Shown here: positions 10,618-21,645 of the stretch, in pieces | How positions within the stretch are numbered: position 1 is the stretch's first letter | Layout: each line of letters opens with the position of its first letter | From: Cherax quadricarinatus | Taxonomy: Eukaryota > Arthropoda > Malacostraca > Decapoda > Parastacidae | Direction: 5' to 3' | DNA length: 64,000 nucleotides | Assembly (NCBI RefSeq): GCF_038502225.1 | Contig: NC_091307.1 | Span: 22,044,173-22,108,172 of the forward strand | The notes under the pieces: model-generated | The model's database searches: none | Seen by the model: only the letters and a program-made list of their open reading frames with translations | Told to the model about the DNA's origin: nothing | Program-made: the position numbers and the translations under genes

Positions 10618-10768
10618 CCAGGTTAGGTAATGTTTGTCAGGAAACAGGACAAGTGTTTCCGGACGCGGGTTTTGGTTATATGATGACCAGCAGCTGGAGT
10701 TTTTGGTCATCCGATCGAGGCCTTCCTCTGGCTTACCGGTCCACCTTTTTAAAAGTTATGGTTGTACA
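10618..10768 (+). repeat. Dispersed repeat pair, copy B
   Basis: Direct-orientation relative of 9,976-10,128 about 640 bp downstream, diverged by many substitutions and small indels. The gcgacgtcca motif brackets it closely on both sides (about 10,610 and 10,770). That could be a duplicated target or a terminal motif. Confidence 0.7.
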
Positions 10769-10939
10769 TAGCGACGTCCAGTATGGCTGACAAGAGTAAA
10801 TGAGTCAAGTGTTTGCTAAACCTTAATGAGTACTACCGTGGCTTTCACTATGTCACTTCCGTTTTCTACTGCCTTAACGCCGTGCTGGTCCTTGAAGCTA
10901 TGTATTGAGTTATGAGCTAGATACGAAGTTCAAAACTCA

Positions 10940-11060
10940 CTAGCTCAAGAAAGCACAGCTTGGCAGCAACAGCCTGGTTGACCGGGCAAACATTAGACGA
11001 TCCTGTCCCAGGGCCGGGCTCCGCGAGCACGAAAACTCTGGATGCCCATCAAAGGTATAT
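10940..11060 (+). mobile_element. LINE-C 3'-end fragment, type 2 tail
   Basis: Contains aacagcctggttgaccgggc followed by cagggccgggctccgcgag and gaaaactct, the same order as the tail at 2,270-2,330. Only about 100 bp remain. Confidence 0.65.
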
Positions 11061-11413
11061 CGTAAGTAGGTAACCCCCCCCCCCCCACACACCCACAGAA
11101 AATTGGACGAGATGCTGATGGAGTCCAAATTAATACATAATTTCTAAAATGTAATTGATACCTGAAAGATCGTCAGGACTCGAGCCTAGGTCAAGGTTAA
11201 CACCCATTGAGTACCTTCCCTCTCAGCCACACCGCCGCCACCACTACAACATATGGTGGACAGTATATATTACACTGGGTTTGACCTGCTGCCTGAGCAC
11301 ATGCGATCCCTATTCAAGGTTATTCTATTGCATCCCTGAATTTTAGGCAACAGTCGAACTTTATAAATAAATAAACGGCTGAATTAGTTGAAATATTCTA
11401 TCCACTGCGTTTT

Positions 11414-11415
<2 letters not shown>
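11061..11415. other. No recognised feature; short poly-C/ACACCC run
   Basis: A poly-C run with cacac motifs lies near 11,070-11,095. The rest is unremarkable AT-rich DNA. Confidence 0.5.

Positions 11416-11453
<38 letters not shown>
11416..11453. repeat. (GA)n microsatellite
   Basis: About 18 GA units followed by gcatgcatgcctgcc-type short repeats. Confidence 0.95.
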
Positions 11454-11455
<2 letters not shown>

Positions 11456-11784
11456 GTATGCATGCATGCCTGCCTTCCTGCCTGCATACATACATTACGA
11501 ACGTACATAAATACATATATACATACATAGATGTAAATCCTACCTGAATCTAGACTTTTATTCTCGTTTTTCTTACTTTCACCGTTTGTTAACCTTTGTT
11601 TATCGTAGTTGCACCGTTGGTCCTTAGACTGTTGCTTTGCCCTTTGTTCTATCATCAACCTAACATGTTCACTGTTCAGTGGCCTCTGATCTTTCTCTTT
11701 TTTCCTGATGTTCTTCACGTTTGTCTTCCTAGTCCAGTGTTCTGTACTGTGACCCTCCTGTTCTCACTCATCCTCCTCCTCTCC

Positions 11785-11860
11785 CACTTCTGCTGCTGTT
11801 ACTGCTGCTGCTGTTACTGCTGCTGCTGTTACTGCTGCTGTTGTTGCCGCTGCGGCCAAC
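11785..11860. repeat. CTG/TTACTG triplet repeat
   Basis: Repeats of ctgctgctgttactg. The Cys-rich plus frame is an artefact of the triplet. Confidence 0.93.
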
Positions 11861-11939
11861 TTGAGCAACTAGCGACCACCTAAATTAAACTTATTAAAAC
11901 GGTGTTACCTTATCAAATTGACTTGGAAAGTTTAATTGA

Positions 11940-12200
11940 ATAATTTCCCTTTCATGCTTTGTCCCCTTCCCAGACTTCACGTGAATGCCCCTTCCCTGCC
12001 TTCACGTGAGCGTACTCCCGTTCCGCCTCTACCCTCCCACATCGTCACTCCCATTCCTCCTTGCACCCTCCTATCTATTCCCGCCCTCTTCCTTCTCCCT
12101 ATTTCGATATTCCCCCCCCCCCTCTGTCCTCTCTTTGCAGCGTTTCTCTATTGCCTACTTAGCGTGTCCTACCCTCCTGTCTTGCCTACTGTATTCCTTG
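11940..12200. other. Pyrimidine-rich tract
   Basis: Strong C/T strand bias without a clean repeat unit. It gives open Pro/Leu/Ser frames by composition. The stretch ttcacgtgaa/ttcacgtgag occurs twice at about 11,980-12,010. Confidence 0.6.
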
Positions 12201-12224
12201 TAAGGTAGGCAAGAAAGGTACTTC

Positions 12225-12630
12225 ATAATTTACACCCGGAAAATCCTGGCGGAACTAATCTTAAACCTGCACACCGAAATCACTCCATTTTAAACCAGAA
12301 ACTTGGCATACAGTGCAAAGTACTTCCAATGAAAAACAGGATCGCAACGAGTTCGCTAAGAGAGAACTTGAGTGTCAGAGGTCCCCGACTTTTCAACGCC
12401 TTTCCTCCGCGCGTAAAGGGAATTACCAACAAACTTCTGGCTGTCTTCAAAAGGAACTTGACAAGTACCTCATATATGTTCCTTACCAGCCGGGCTGTGG
12501 TTCGTACGTTTGGGCTGACTGCCGCCAGCAGCAACAGCCTGATTGATTAGGCTTTATTTCACCAAGAGGTCTGATCAGTGGCCGGTCCGCTGGGGCGTTG
12601 ACCCCCATGAAGCGTCTATCAGGTACCCTG
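12225..12630 (+). pseudogene. LINE-C C-terminal/3'-end remnant
   Basis: The plus strand still encodes a recognisable C-terminal region after the reverse transcriptase: LRENLSVRGPRLFNAF, then VFKRNL, then a shifted frame giving SSNSLID. In the better copy at 55.1-55.3 kb the matching blocks are LRENTISVRGPRLFNSL, AFKRELDRYL and ASSNSLVDQ. Frameshifts split it, and the tail ends near ggggcgttgacccccat. It is a dead 5'-truncated copy. Confidence 0.8.
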
Positions 12631-12684
12631 TTCTCCCCTCCCTTCCTGTTCCCATCTATCTCATCTTCCACCTTTCTCTCTAGT

Positions 12685-12955
12685 GGACTGAAGAAGTCAC
12701 TGGCTGGCGAAACATTGGGCTGAATAAGTCACTGGCTGGCGAAACATTGGGCTGAAGAAGTCACTGGCTGGCAAAACATTGGGCTGAAGAAGTCACTGGC
12801 TGGCGAAACATTGGGCTGAAGAAGTCACTGGCTGGCAAAACATTGGGCTGAAGAAGTCACTGGCTGGCGAAACATTGGACTGAAGAAGTCACTGGCTGGC
12901 GAAACGTTTCCAGAATAAAGATACCCAAATGTTGCACAACTGTCTTATTTATCAA
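12685..12955 (+). repeat. GAAACGT-type dispersed repeat with 32-bp tandem units
   Basis: Seven units of gaagaagtcactggctggcg followed by aaacattgggct recur every 32 bp. They end in a gaaacgtttccagaataaag segment that shares gaaacgtt and the later aacttgtcagt with the repeat at 46.2 kb. The aataaa hexamer just after the core could be a polyadenylation signal, but that is only a sequence match. Confidence 0.8.
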
Positions 12956-12959
12956 CTTG

Positions 12960-13275
12960 TCAGTTTTCTCGCCCATTTATTCCCATCCAACTCATGCCCT
13001 TCCCATCCCCTACTTTTAGCGTCCCCTTCCTTTACTCCACCCCTTCCAGACCCCTCAATCATTCCTTTATTCCTTCTCTTTCCTCGTTCTGTCTCCACTC
13101 CCTCTTATTCCTCTTCTCTTTCCTCATCTTTCCTCTATCATCATCTTCAGTCTGCCTCTACACTCCCTGTCCTCGTACCACACACCCTTTACCGCCTCCT
13201 TTTCCTATTCCCTTTCGCTGACTGCTTCATCTCTCATCCATTCATCCCCTTCCCTCTCCTCCTACCCCATATGCA
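12960..13275. other. Pyrimidine-rich tract
   Basis: C/T-biased, low-complexity DNA with open Ser/Pro/Leu-rich frames that I attribute to composition. Confidence 0.6.
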
Positions 13276-13397
13276 TATCTTCTTCCAGCGCAATAATCTA
13301 CGTTGCTACGACAGGTATTCTCTGAAGAAGTAAATAATATCACTGATACTGGCAGGTGAACCTTATTGTATGTGTGACTAGCCATCTGTGATTGTTC

Positions 13398-14085
13398 TTA
13401 CAGCAACAGAGCTGTGCTGGTGGTGTACCATCTTCAGTGTTTGTGGTTACAGCAACAGAGCTGTGCTGGTGGTGTACCATCTTCAGTGTTTGTGGTTACA
13501 GCAACAGAGCTGTGCTGGTGGTGTACCATCGTCAGTGTTTGTGGTTACAGCAACAGAGCTGTGCTGGTGGTGTACCATCTTCAGTGTTTGTGGTTACAGC
13601 AACAGAGCTGTGCTGGTGGTGTACCATCTTCAGTGTTTGTGGTTACAGCAACAGAGCTGTGCTGGTGGTGTACCATCTTCAATGTTTGTGGTTACAGCAA
13701 CAGAGCTGTGCTGGTGGTGTACCATCTTCAATGTTTGTGGTTACAGCAACAGAGCTGTGCTGGTGGTGTACCATCTTCAATGTTTGTGGTTACAGCAACA
13801 GAGCTGTGCTGGTGGTGTACCATCTTCAGTGTTTGTGGTTACAGCAACAGAGCTGTGCTGGTGGTGTACCATCTTCAATGTTTGTGGTTACAGCAACAGA
13901 GCTGTGTTGGTAGTGTACCATCTTCAGTGTTTGTGGTTACAGCAACAGAGCTGTGCTGGTGGTGTACCATCTTCAATGTTTGTGGTTACAGCAACAGAGC
14001 TGTGTTGGTAGTGTACCATCTTCAGTGTTTGTGGTTACAGCAACAGAGCTGTGCTGGTGGTGTACCATCGGCAGTGTCATGCAGA
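13398..14085. repeat. 49-bp minisatellite, about 14 units
   Basis: The unit is gttacagcaacagagctgtg, then ctggtggtgtaccatcttca, then gtgtttgtg. The motif recurs every 49 bp. Because 49 is not a multiple of three and the unit has no stop in any plus frame, all three plus frames are open and encode the same peptides in rotation. That is a signature of repeat DNA, not a gene. Variants tgttggtagtg and ttcaatg recur among units. Confidence 0.97.
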
Positions 14086-14515
14086 CTTGTAGTTTCCATT
14101 GTCTGCAAGACACACTAACTCGCCCTGGATCCCAGCTCCTGAGTCTACTGGTCTGTGTCAGCAAATATTGTGTTGTATTATTTTAGCACCGCATCTGTCG
14201 TATTTAGCAAATGTGGCCGCCATTTGTTCTCCCTGCTGGATGAGTTGAGGAATTTTCCTTTTTCTTGTTGTCTCTGTTGGACGTCTTAGGAAATCTCCCA
14301 TTATTCTGGCTATCTCTGCTGATTGTGTTAAAATCTTCCCCCCTTTTTTTTTTGTCTGGCTATTTTTTTTTTTTCGTGTGAACAATATTTTTTCTTCTCT
14401 CCGTTGTGTTGAAATTTTTTCTTTATCTATTTCTTGTTTTCCTCTGTTAATGGGGATAAAAAGTCCCAACGAGTTATTTTTCCCTTAGGAATGTGTTTAC
14501 CATATCTATCTGTAA
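14086..14515. other. No recognised feature
   Basis: T-rich sequence with several poly-T runs. The Lys-rich minus frame is compositional. Confidence 0.5.
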
Positions 14516-14519
14516 CTTG

Positions 14520-14890
14520 CCTGTGGACAGTTCCTGGGCTCACAGCCTCGCGACGTGGTCCCAGACCGGTCATCTTGGTTGATGACCTGATTAATCAGGA
14601 ACTAACCTGAGAAACTTCCCAAGTTCCCACTTTAAGACAGCCAGGGGGGATGCCTCTTGGTATTTCCCCTTATGAATGAAATTAGTGGAAGAGTCGTGGT
14701 CCCTTTACACTTATTATGTCATATCTTAGTGTACTCCTTGCGCCTCTTTTTTATTATTGGAGGTAATTTTGTGTGCATTGATTTCGGTGTGCAAATTTTG
14801 GACGAATCCCTCAACGATTTTATGGGTTTAAATTAAAATGTGTTTTTCTCGCCTAAATTCTAGGGAGTGCAGTTCGAGGGACTTAGAGTA
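14520..14890 (-). pseudogene. Diverged LINE-C 3'-end remnant
   Basis: On the minus strand, blocks align in order with the LINE-C copy at 15.25-15.8 kb: the gatcaggaact end, agacagccaggg, cacttatt, then tttttattattggaggtaat and gtgatttcgg-type blocks. Divergence is high and frames are broken, so this is an older insertion of the same or a related family. Confidence 0.6.
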
Positions 14891-15254
14891 TTTCCGATAA
14901 TTTACGCATTAATTGAGCTTCTACCGACAGTGAAGTACTTTTGTTATTCTCCAGATATGTGATTTCGCCTGCCTCGAAAAAGGTGTCAGTCGAATGGTAT
15001 GGGTCGCATCCTGGGGATAAAATTGACCTAATTTGCCCGAAATGCTCTGCATAACAAGGGGCTTTCTATATAGCATCATGTCATTGATGTGAACTATGGT
15101 CTGTATACCTTGTACATGTACTTGTAGAAATAAAGATATGGCTACTTCTCGAGCACCAACACTACAACACTATCACTCCAACACCACCACTACTCCAACA
15201 CCACTACTACTCCAGCACTACTTTTTGATCCCTAGATGTAAGATCGTCTGAAAT
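14891..15254. other. Unrecognised; ends in possible AATAAA-type element end and CAACAC repeats
   Basis: A segment reading cttgtacatgtacttgtag followed by aaataaagat lies at about 15,110-15,140 and looks like the 3' end of a transcribed repeat. It is followed by imperfect ccaacaccactact repeats to about 15,220. Confidence 0.4.
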
Positions 15255-15797
15255 TGTTACCCGGAGGTTACCTGGAGGTTATTCCGGGGATCAACGCCCC
15301 CGCGGCCCGGTCCACGACCAGGCCTCCCGATGGATCAGGGCCTGATCAACTAGGCTGTTACTGCTGGCCGCACGCAGTCCGACGTACGAGCCACAGCCCG
15401 GCTGATCTGGCACTGACTTTAGGTATCTGTCCAGCTCTCTCTTGAAGGCAGCCAGGGGTTTATTGGCAATTCCCCTAATGCTTGATGGGAGGCTGTTGAA
15501 CAGTTTTGGGCCCCGGACACTTATGGTGTTTTCTCTTAGTGTACCAATGGCGCCCCTACTTTTTATTGGCGGCATTTTGCATCGCCTGCCCAGTCTTTTA
15601 CTTTCGTAGGGAGTGATTTCTGTGTGCAGATTTGGGACCATTCCTTCCAAGATTTTCCAAGTGTAGATTATGATATATCTCTACCTCCTGCGTTCCAACG
15701 AGTACAAGTCAAGTGCTTCCAAGCGTTCCCAGTAGTTAAGGTGCTTGACAGAACTTATACGTGCAGTAAAGGATCTCTGTACACTCTCTAGATCTGT
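15255..15797 (-). pseudogene. LINE-C, 5'-truncated 3' end (type 1 tail)
   Basis: The minus strand encodes the LINE-C C-terminal region, closely matching 54,850-55,392: LESVQRSFTARISSV, WERLEALDLYSLERRR, LHTEITPYESKRLG, TISVRGPKLFNSLP and the end DQALIHREAWSW. A single nonsense codon (TAG at about 15,681-15,683, where the other copy has GAG) splits the frame. Otherwise the two stay colinear, so this copy is young compared with other fragments. The 3' tail carries tandem acctggaggtt units. Similarity stops at about 15,797, which I take as the 5' truncation point. Confidence 0.88.
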
Positions 15798-16004
15798 TAC
15801 TCCTAAGTTTCCCACATTAATTATCCTCTCTCTTAAGTGGTTTGAATTTGTTTTATATTCCATTCCAGTTTTTATTTACTCAACTTATCCTGAGTGAAAG
15901 AACTGAAATTTGTCCTTGTATCACATCGCATTTTCTGTGGATCTCTGGACGACTTGTCGTCTGACAGGATGAAGTATTCTCTGGTAACTGATAAGGTTGA
16001 GTGT

Positions 16005-16470
16005 TAGAGTTGATGGTGGTGGAGGGGTGGGGATGGTGGTGCTGGTGGTGGTGGAGGGGTGGTGATGGTAGTGGTGGTGGAGGAGCAGTGATTGTAGTAA
16101 TGGTAATGGTGGTGGTGGTCGTCGTGGAGGGGTGGTGGTCGTCGTCGTCGTGGAGAAAGTGGTGGTGATAGAAGTAATGGTACTGGTGGTAGTGACGGCT
16201 GCGCTTCTGCTGTTTCTGCTATTACTACTGCTTCTGCTGCTACTACTGCTACTGCAATTGTTGCTGTTGTTGTTACTGCTACTACAATGCTGCTGCGACA
16301 ACTGCTGTTGCTGCTGCTGCTGCTGCTACAACTGCTGCTGCTACTCTTACTGCTACTGTTACTGCTGCTGCTACAACTGCTGCTGCTGCTGCTGTTACTG
16401 CTGCTGCTACTGTTACTGCTGCTGCTACAACTGCTACTGTTGCTACTACGGTTGCCGTGGTGGTGCCCCT
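16005..16470. repeat. GGT array grading into CTG/CTA triplet array
   Basis: About 190 bp of ggtggtggt/gatggtggt repeats run into about 260 bp of ctgctgctactactg repeats. Poly-Val, poly-Leu, poly-Cys and poly-Thr/Ser frames are artefacts. Confidence 0.93.
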
Positions 16471-16499
16471 GACTTGTCTAGCAGCCCAGAGATCGATAC

Positions 16500-16735
16500 G
16501 ATATAATTAATGACAGGGCTCACCACAAGCGCCACCTCTATCTTACTCTCCCTCCCTCCCTTAACTCTAACCCACTTAAACCCTCAACCCATCTACACCC
16601 TCCCTACCTTAACTCATCCTAACCACACTCTAACTCCACCCTATCCCACCTACACCTCCCACCTACACCCCATCTACATCCTACCTGCACCCAGCTGACA
16701 AAATCATCTGTCATTCCTTTACGCAGTGAAAGTAG
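16500..16735. other. C/T/A-rich low-complexity DNA
   Basis: Repeats of ctaccc, cctaaccac and cacccatctac types with no fixed period. Confidence 0.5.
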
Positions 16736-16739
16736 TCAT

Positions 16740-17005
16740 TTTTGATATGAGGGTCAATGAGTGAGAAGTGTGTACGTGCTGACTGAAAGGACGTATACGT
16801 GATATGTGTACGTGATTACAGGGAGAACATCTGTGTAGATGTGTGTACGTGATGATAGTGAGGTTTGTGTGTACTTGTATAGGGTCAGAGGTGTAAGCAT
16901 TGCACGTGATCCTACCCAAAATCATCTATGTGTACGTGTGGGTGGTGTACGTGATCATAGTCTAGACATCTGTGTGTACGTGTGAGGGGAGGAGGTGTAC
17001 ATGTT
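16740..17005. repeat. Degenerate GTGTACGTGAT repeat
   Basis: Motifs such as gtgtgtacgtgat and catctgtgtgta recur at irregular 30-60 bp spacing. It looks like an old array. Confidence 0.65.
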
Positions 17006-17087
17006 CGCAGTGAGGTCAAAGTGACCTTTGACATCAAATTCAATTGAAAAACAAAAATAAGTTCACTGGAAATTTTAGATGATGCGT

Positions 17088-17088
<1 letters not shown>

Positions 17089-17180
<92 letters not shown>
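17089..17180. repeat. (CA)n microsatellite
   Basis: About 45 uninterrupted CA units. Confidence 0.98.
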
Positions 17181-17181
<1 letters not shown>

Positions 17182-17189
17182 ATAACTCG

Positions 17190-17525
17190 ACAATCGTCAC
17201 TTTAAAATCTGACACAATCAGCCGAGAAATACCCGTACTGCCTATTAAGTTTAGCGAATTCCGCAGTGATTCCTGATGTGTATCCGTCGCATGCAGAGCA
17301 GATTCCTGCCATTCCTATTGGGAATCAGAGCGTTCCCGGAATACTAAGAAGATAAAAGTAGGCCATAAAGAGCGTTATGTATCTTCAGGCGTGGAAGGAA
17401 TGGATAAAAAGAGGAAGAAGAGGAGGAAGAAGAGGAAAAGGAAAAAGAAGAGAGGGAGATGGAGGACGGAATATGAAGTAGAAGAAATTGGTCTGTATGA
17501 AAATATGAGAATTATTTTTTTTATT
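17190..17525. other. No recognised feature
   Basis: Mixed sequence with a purine-rich stretch at 17,400-17,480 (aagaggaagaagagg type). No gene is supported. Confidence 0.5.
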
Positions 17526-17529
17526 TAGA

Positions 17530-17705
17530 GGGGAACAAGTTCCAGACCTATACACTACCATGACAATGTACTGGAGTGGGAGATATGGTAGGAACAAGTT
17601 CCAGACCTATACACTACCATGACAATGTACTGGAGTGGGAGATATGGTAGGAACAAGTTCCAGACCTATACACTACCATGACAATGTACAGGAGTGGGAG
17701 ATAGT
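17530..17705. repeat. 59-bp minisatellite, 3 units
   Basis: Three near-identical units start with ggaacaagttccagacctat and end with gagtgggagatatggta. Their right edge abuts a LINE-C fragment. Confidence 0.95.
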
Positions 17706-18020
17706 GTAAAGTAAACCTAGTGAAAGAAGGGGCGCCGTGGGTACTGTAAGAAAACGTTGTATCAATATCTGTGGTCCAAGACTATTCAATCTGCTACCAG
17801 CAGATATCAGAAACATTGCTGGAACAAGTGTAGAAGCTTTCAAGAGGAAACTGGACCACTACCAACCTGGAGTTCCAGATCAACCAGGCTGTGATGGATA
17901 TGTGAGCCAGCAGGCTACTAACAGCAACAGCCCGATTGAACAGGCACTCTGCAAAGGAAGCTTGGCCAAAGACCGGACTGCTTGGATAGAAAGACTCGTG
18001 GAAAGCTGTATATCATAGGT
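17706..18020 (+). pseudogene. LINE-C-related C-terminal fragment (second subfamily)
   Basis: A 93-codon plus frame reads GTVRKRCINICGPRLFN, IRNIAGTSVEAFKRKLDHY and VPDQPGCDGYV. The subfamily mark GTSVEAFKR also occurs in the minus-strand fragment at 55.4-55.69 kb, where the main LINE-C copy instead has ANKTLAAFKR. It is a 5'-truncated fragment with no reverse transcriptase core. Confidence 0.8.
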
Positions 18021-18104
18021 AGGAGAAGAGAAATTACGGGAGGTGTAATGCATATATCTGTCTTTAAATTACCTTACGCATTTCTTACGCATCATACCCG
18101 CTAC

Positions 18105-18423
18105 TGACGCCACTCCCATCCCCATCCCCATCCCCACCCCCATCCCCACCACCACCTCCACCATCACTACCACCATCACCACCACCACCACCACCACCAC
18201 CACCACCACCACCTCCACCACCACCACCTCCACCATCACTACCACCATCACTACCATCACCACCACCATCACCATCACCACCATCACCACAACCACCACC
18301 ACCACCACCTCCACCATCACTACCACCATCACCACCATCACCACCACCATCACCACCACCACCATCACCATCACCACCACCGTCACCACCACCACCACCA
18401 GTACCACCACTACCACCACCACC

Positions 18424-18502
<79 letters not shown>

Positions 18503-18515
18503 CTAATAATTCCAC
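18105..18515. repeat. (ACC/CAT)n then (AAC)n triplet array
   Basis: Interrupted accatcacc/caccacc triplets (about 320 bp) are followed by about 25 AAC units at 18,437-18,505. The minus frame of poly-Val/Met/Leu is an artefact. Confidence 0.96.
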
Positions 18516-18644
18516 AGTCGTTGCTGTTCCTTAACCCAAATTAATTTTTGACCTGATTCTGGAGACGCAACCGTGTGAAGGAAAATGTCTAGAGATTTTC
18601 CCTGGTATTCCCTAGCAATTATTTCCCAGACTGGGACAGCGGTA

Positions 18645-18645
18645 C

Positions 18646-18738
<93 letters not shown>
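18645..18738. repeat. (TC)n microsatellite
   Basis: About 46 TC units. The Ser-Leu and Arg-Glu frames come from the repeat. Confidence 0.98.
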
Positions 18739-18740
<2 letters not shown>

Positions 18741-18889
18741 GCTCTTCCTAGTTCAAGCAGCATTCTATACACCTGCAGTGTGCTGCTGCACTATTCTGTA
18801 TGATAGTACTGACAGACACATTGCGGGAAACTTACCCTGTGTGTGGGGCTGTACTATTCTGAATAAGAGTTACTGTGTGGGTAACCCCC

Positions 18890-19165
18890 CCTCCATTGTG
18901 GGAAGGAAAGCTACGTTGTGGGGACAAAGGCTATATTGTGGGAACAACATAACTTTTGTCTCCACATTGTGGGGACAAAAGTTACGTTGTGGAAACAGAA
19001 GTTACATTTTGGAAACAAAAGTTATATTGTTGAAGCAGAAGTTACATTATGGGGACAAAAGTTACACTGTATGAACAGTGGATACAGGGGCTACACTGCG
19101 GGAACAAAAGTTATATTGTGGGAACAAAACCTGCATTGTAGGAGCACAAAAGTTACCCCCATAGG
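18890..19165. repeat. Degenerate repeat, about 20 bp
   Basis: Units of the type gttacattgtggggacaaaa recur about 12 times with many substitutions. The open plus frame through it continues only by chance into the LINE-A frame downstream. Confidence 0.75.
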
Positions 19166-19324
19166 AGCACGAGCTGCCCATGTTAACACACCCTCCCCCC
19201 CCATGATCTTCCATGACACACGATGGGTTGCATATCTGGACACCACCGTAACACTACACTGTCCTGGGGACTCAGTCTCCTTTGAAAATCTCAGGAGACT
19301 CTATGGGTCCCTCCCAGAAAGAAA

Positions 19325-19330
<6 letters not shown>

Positions 19331-19423
<93 letters not shown>

Positions 19424-19430
19424 ACACACA
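19331..19430. repeat. (CA)n microsatellite at the 5' edge of LINE-A copy 1
   Basis: CA repeats with a few ATA interruptions. LINE-A coding similarity begins immediately to the right. Confidence 0.96.
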
Positions 19431-21645
19431 TACATAGTCGAGCTCCAAGTGGAGAGAGTAGCAGGAATAGGGTGGGAAAAACCAAACTACAAAAGGGGGA
19501 ACTACTCAGGCATGAGGAACTTCCTTCAAAACATTCAGTGGGAGAGGGAACTGACAGGAAAACCAGTACAAGAAATGATGGACTATGTAGCAACAAAATG
19601 CAAGGAGGCAGAGGAGAAGTTTGTTCCCAAGGGAAACAGAAATAATGGGAAGAACAGAACGAGTCCTTGGTTCACCCAAAGGTGTAGGGAGGCAAAAACT
19701 AGGTGTACTAGAGAATGGAAAAGGTACAGAAGACAGAGAACTCAGGAAAATAAAGAGATTAACCGAAGAGCCAGAAACGAATATGCACAGATAAGAAGGG
19801 AGGCTCAGCGACAATATGAAAATGACATAGCATCGAAAGTCAAGACTGACCCGAAGCTGTTGTACAGCCACATCAGGAGGAAAACAACAGTCAAGGACCA
19901 GGTAATCAGACTGAGGAAGGGTGATGGGGAATTCACAAGAAACGACCGAGAGGTATGTCAGGAGCTCAACACGAGATTTAAAGAAGTATTTACAGTGGAA
20001 ACCAGTAGGACCCCAGGAAATCAGAACAGGGGGGTACACCAGCAAGTGCTGGATGAGGTACATATAACCAAGGAGGAAGTGAAGAAGCTGCTATGCGAAC
20101 TTGACACCTCATAGGCGGTGGGACCAGACAGCATCTCTCCGTGGGTCCTTAAAGAGGGAGCAGAGATATTGTGTGTGCCATTAACAAAGATCTTCAACAC
20201 ATCATTTGAAACTGGGCAACTCCCTGAGGTATGGAAGATGGCAAATGTAGTCCCAATTTTTAAAAAGGGAGACAGACCTGTATCACTAACGTGTATAGTA
20301 TGCAAGGTCATGGAGAAGATCATCAGGAGGAGAGTGGTGGAGCACCTGGAAAGAAATAAGTGTATAATTGACAACCAGCACGGTTTCAGGGAAGGAAAAT
20401 CCTGTGTCACAAACCTACTAGAGTTTTATGACAAGGTGACAGAAGTAAGACAAGAGAGAGAGGGGTGGATCAACTGCATTTTTTTGGACTGCAAGAAGGC
20501 CTTCGACACAGTTCCTCACAAGAGGTTACTGCAAAAGCTAGAGGATCAGGCACACATAACTGGAAAGGCACTGCAATGGATCAGAGAATACCTGACAGGG
20601 AGGCAATAACGAGTCATGGTACGTGACGAGGTGTCAGAGTGGACACCTGTGACAAGCGGGGTTCCACAGGGGTCAGTCCTAGGACCTGTGCTGTTCTTGG
20701 TATATGTGAACGACATAACGGAAGGGATAGACTCAGAAGTGTCCTTGTTTGCAGATGATGTGAAGTTAATGAGAAGAATCAAATCGGATGAGGATCAGGC
20801 AGGACTACAAAGAGACCTGGACAGGCTACAAGCCTGGTCCAGCAACTGGCTCCTTGAGTTTAATTAACACTGCCAAATGCAAAGTCATGAAGATTGGGGA
20901 AGGGCAAAGAAGACCGCAGACACAATATAGTTTAGATGGCCAAAGACTGCAAACCTCACTCAAGGAAAAAGATCTGGGGGTGAGTATAACACCAAGCATA
21001 TCTCCTGAGGCGCGCATCAATCAGATAACTGCTGCAGCATACGGGCGCCTGGCAAACCTACGGATAGCGTTCCGATACCTCAGTAAGGATTCGTTCAAGA
21101 CTCTGTATACCATTTACGTCAGGCCCATACTGGAGTATGCAGCACCAGTTTGGAATCCACACCTAGTCAAGCACGTCAAGAAATTAGAGAAAGTGCAAAG
21201 GTTTGCAACAAGACTAGTCCCAGAGCTACGGGGATTGTCCTACGAAGAAAGGTTGAGGGAAATCGGCCTGACGACACTGGAGGACAGGAGGGTCAGGGGA
21301 GACATGATAACGACATATAAAATACTGCGCGGAATAGACAAGGTGGGCGAAGACGGGATGTTCCAGAGAGGGGACACAGACACAAGAGGTCACAATTGGA
21401 AGTTGAAGACTCAGATGAATCAAAGGGATGTTAGGAAGTATTTCTTCAATTTTAGAGTAGTCAGACCGTGGAATAGCCTAGAAAGTGACGTAGTGGAGGC
21501 GGGAACCATACATAGTTTTAAGGCGAGGTATGATAAAGCTCATGGGGCAGGGAGAGAGAGGACCTAGTAGCAATCAGTGAAGAGGCGGGGCCAGGAGCTT
21601 GGAATCGACCCCTGCAACCTCAACTAGGTGAGTACACACACACAC
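19431..21645 (+). mobile_element. LINE-A retrotransposon, copy 1, 5'-truncated
   Basis: This non-LTR retrotransposon copy runs from the linker after the endonuclease through the reverse transcriptase, C-terminal region and 3' UTR. It is colinear with the open minus-strand copy at 38.15-40.49 kb. The 5' end is cut directly at a CA microsatellite. The 3' UTR ends in ctaggtgagtacacacac, so the element also ends in a CA run. I place the family in the Jockey/CR1/L2-like group from the VPQGS and FADD motifs plus a short repeated 3' end. The clade is tentative. Confidence 0.88.
19437..21567 (+). pseudogene. LINE-A ORF2 remnant: reverse transcriptase, disabled
   Basis: The encoded enzyme would copy element RNA into DNA at a nicked target. 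Visible blocks in order are a basic linker (RTSPWFTQRC, REWKRYRRQR), IRRKTTVKDQVIRLR, ANVVPIFKKGD, DNQHGFREGKSC, FLDCKKAFDTVPHKR, SGVPQGSVLGPVLF, the catalytic FADD in SLFADDVKLM, and a C-terminal region with YVRPILEYAAPVWNPHL and KVQRFATRLVPEL. Lesions against the open copy are a TAG at 20,112-20,114, an in-frame loss of about 7 codons after IFKKGD (about 20,270), a TAA at about 20,607 after GRQ, and a frame change at about 20,865 after WLLEFN. It cannot make a working protein. Confidence 0.9.

Noticed and set aside
13388..14118. Three overlapping plus frames of 173-234 codons with Cys/Trp/Gln-rich repeats
   Set aside because: A 49-bp minisatellite without stops explains all three. They encode the same peptides in rotated order.
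19506..20063. 185-codon minus frame
   Set aside because: It is the complementary shadow of the LINE-A linker region on plus.
18918..20114. 398-codon plus frame read as one protein
   Set aside because: Its first part is a degenerate repeat and a CA microsatellite. Only the part after about 19,437 is LINE-A. The fusion is accidental.
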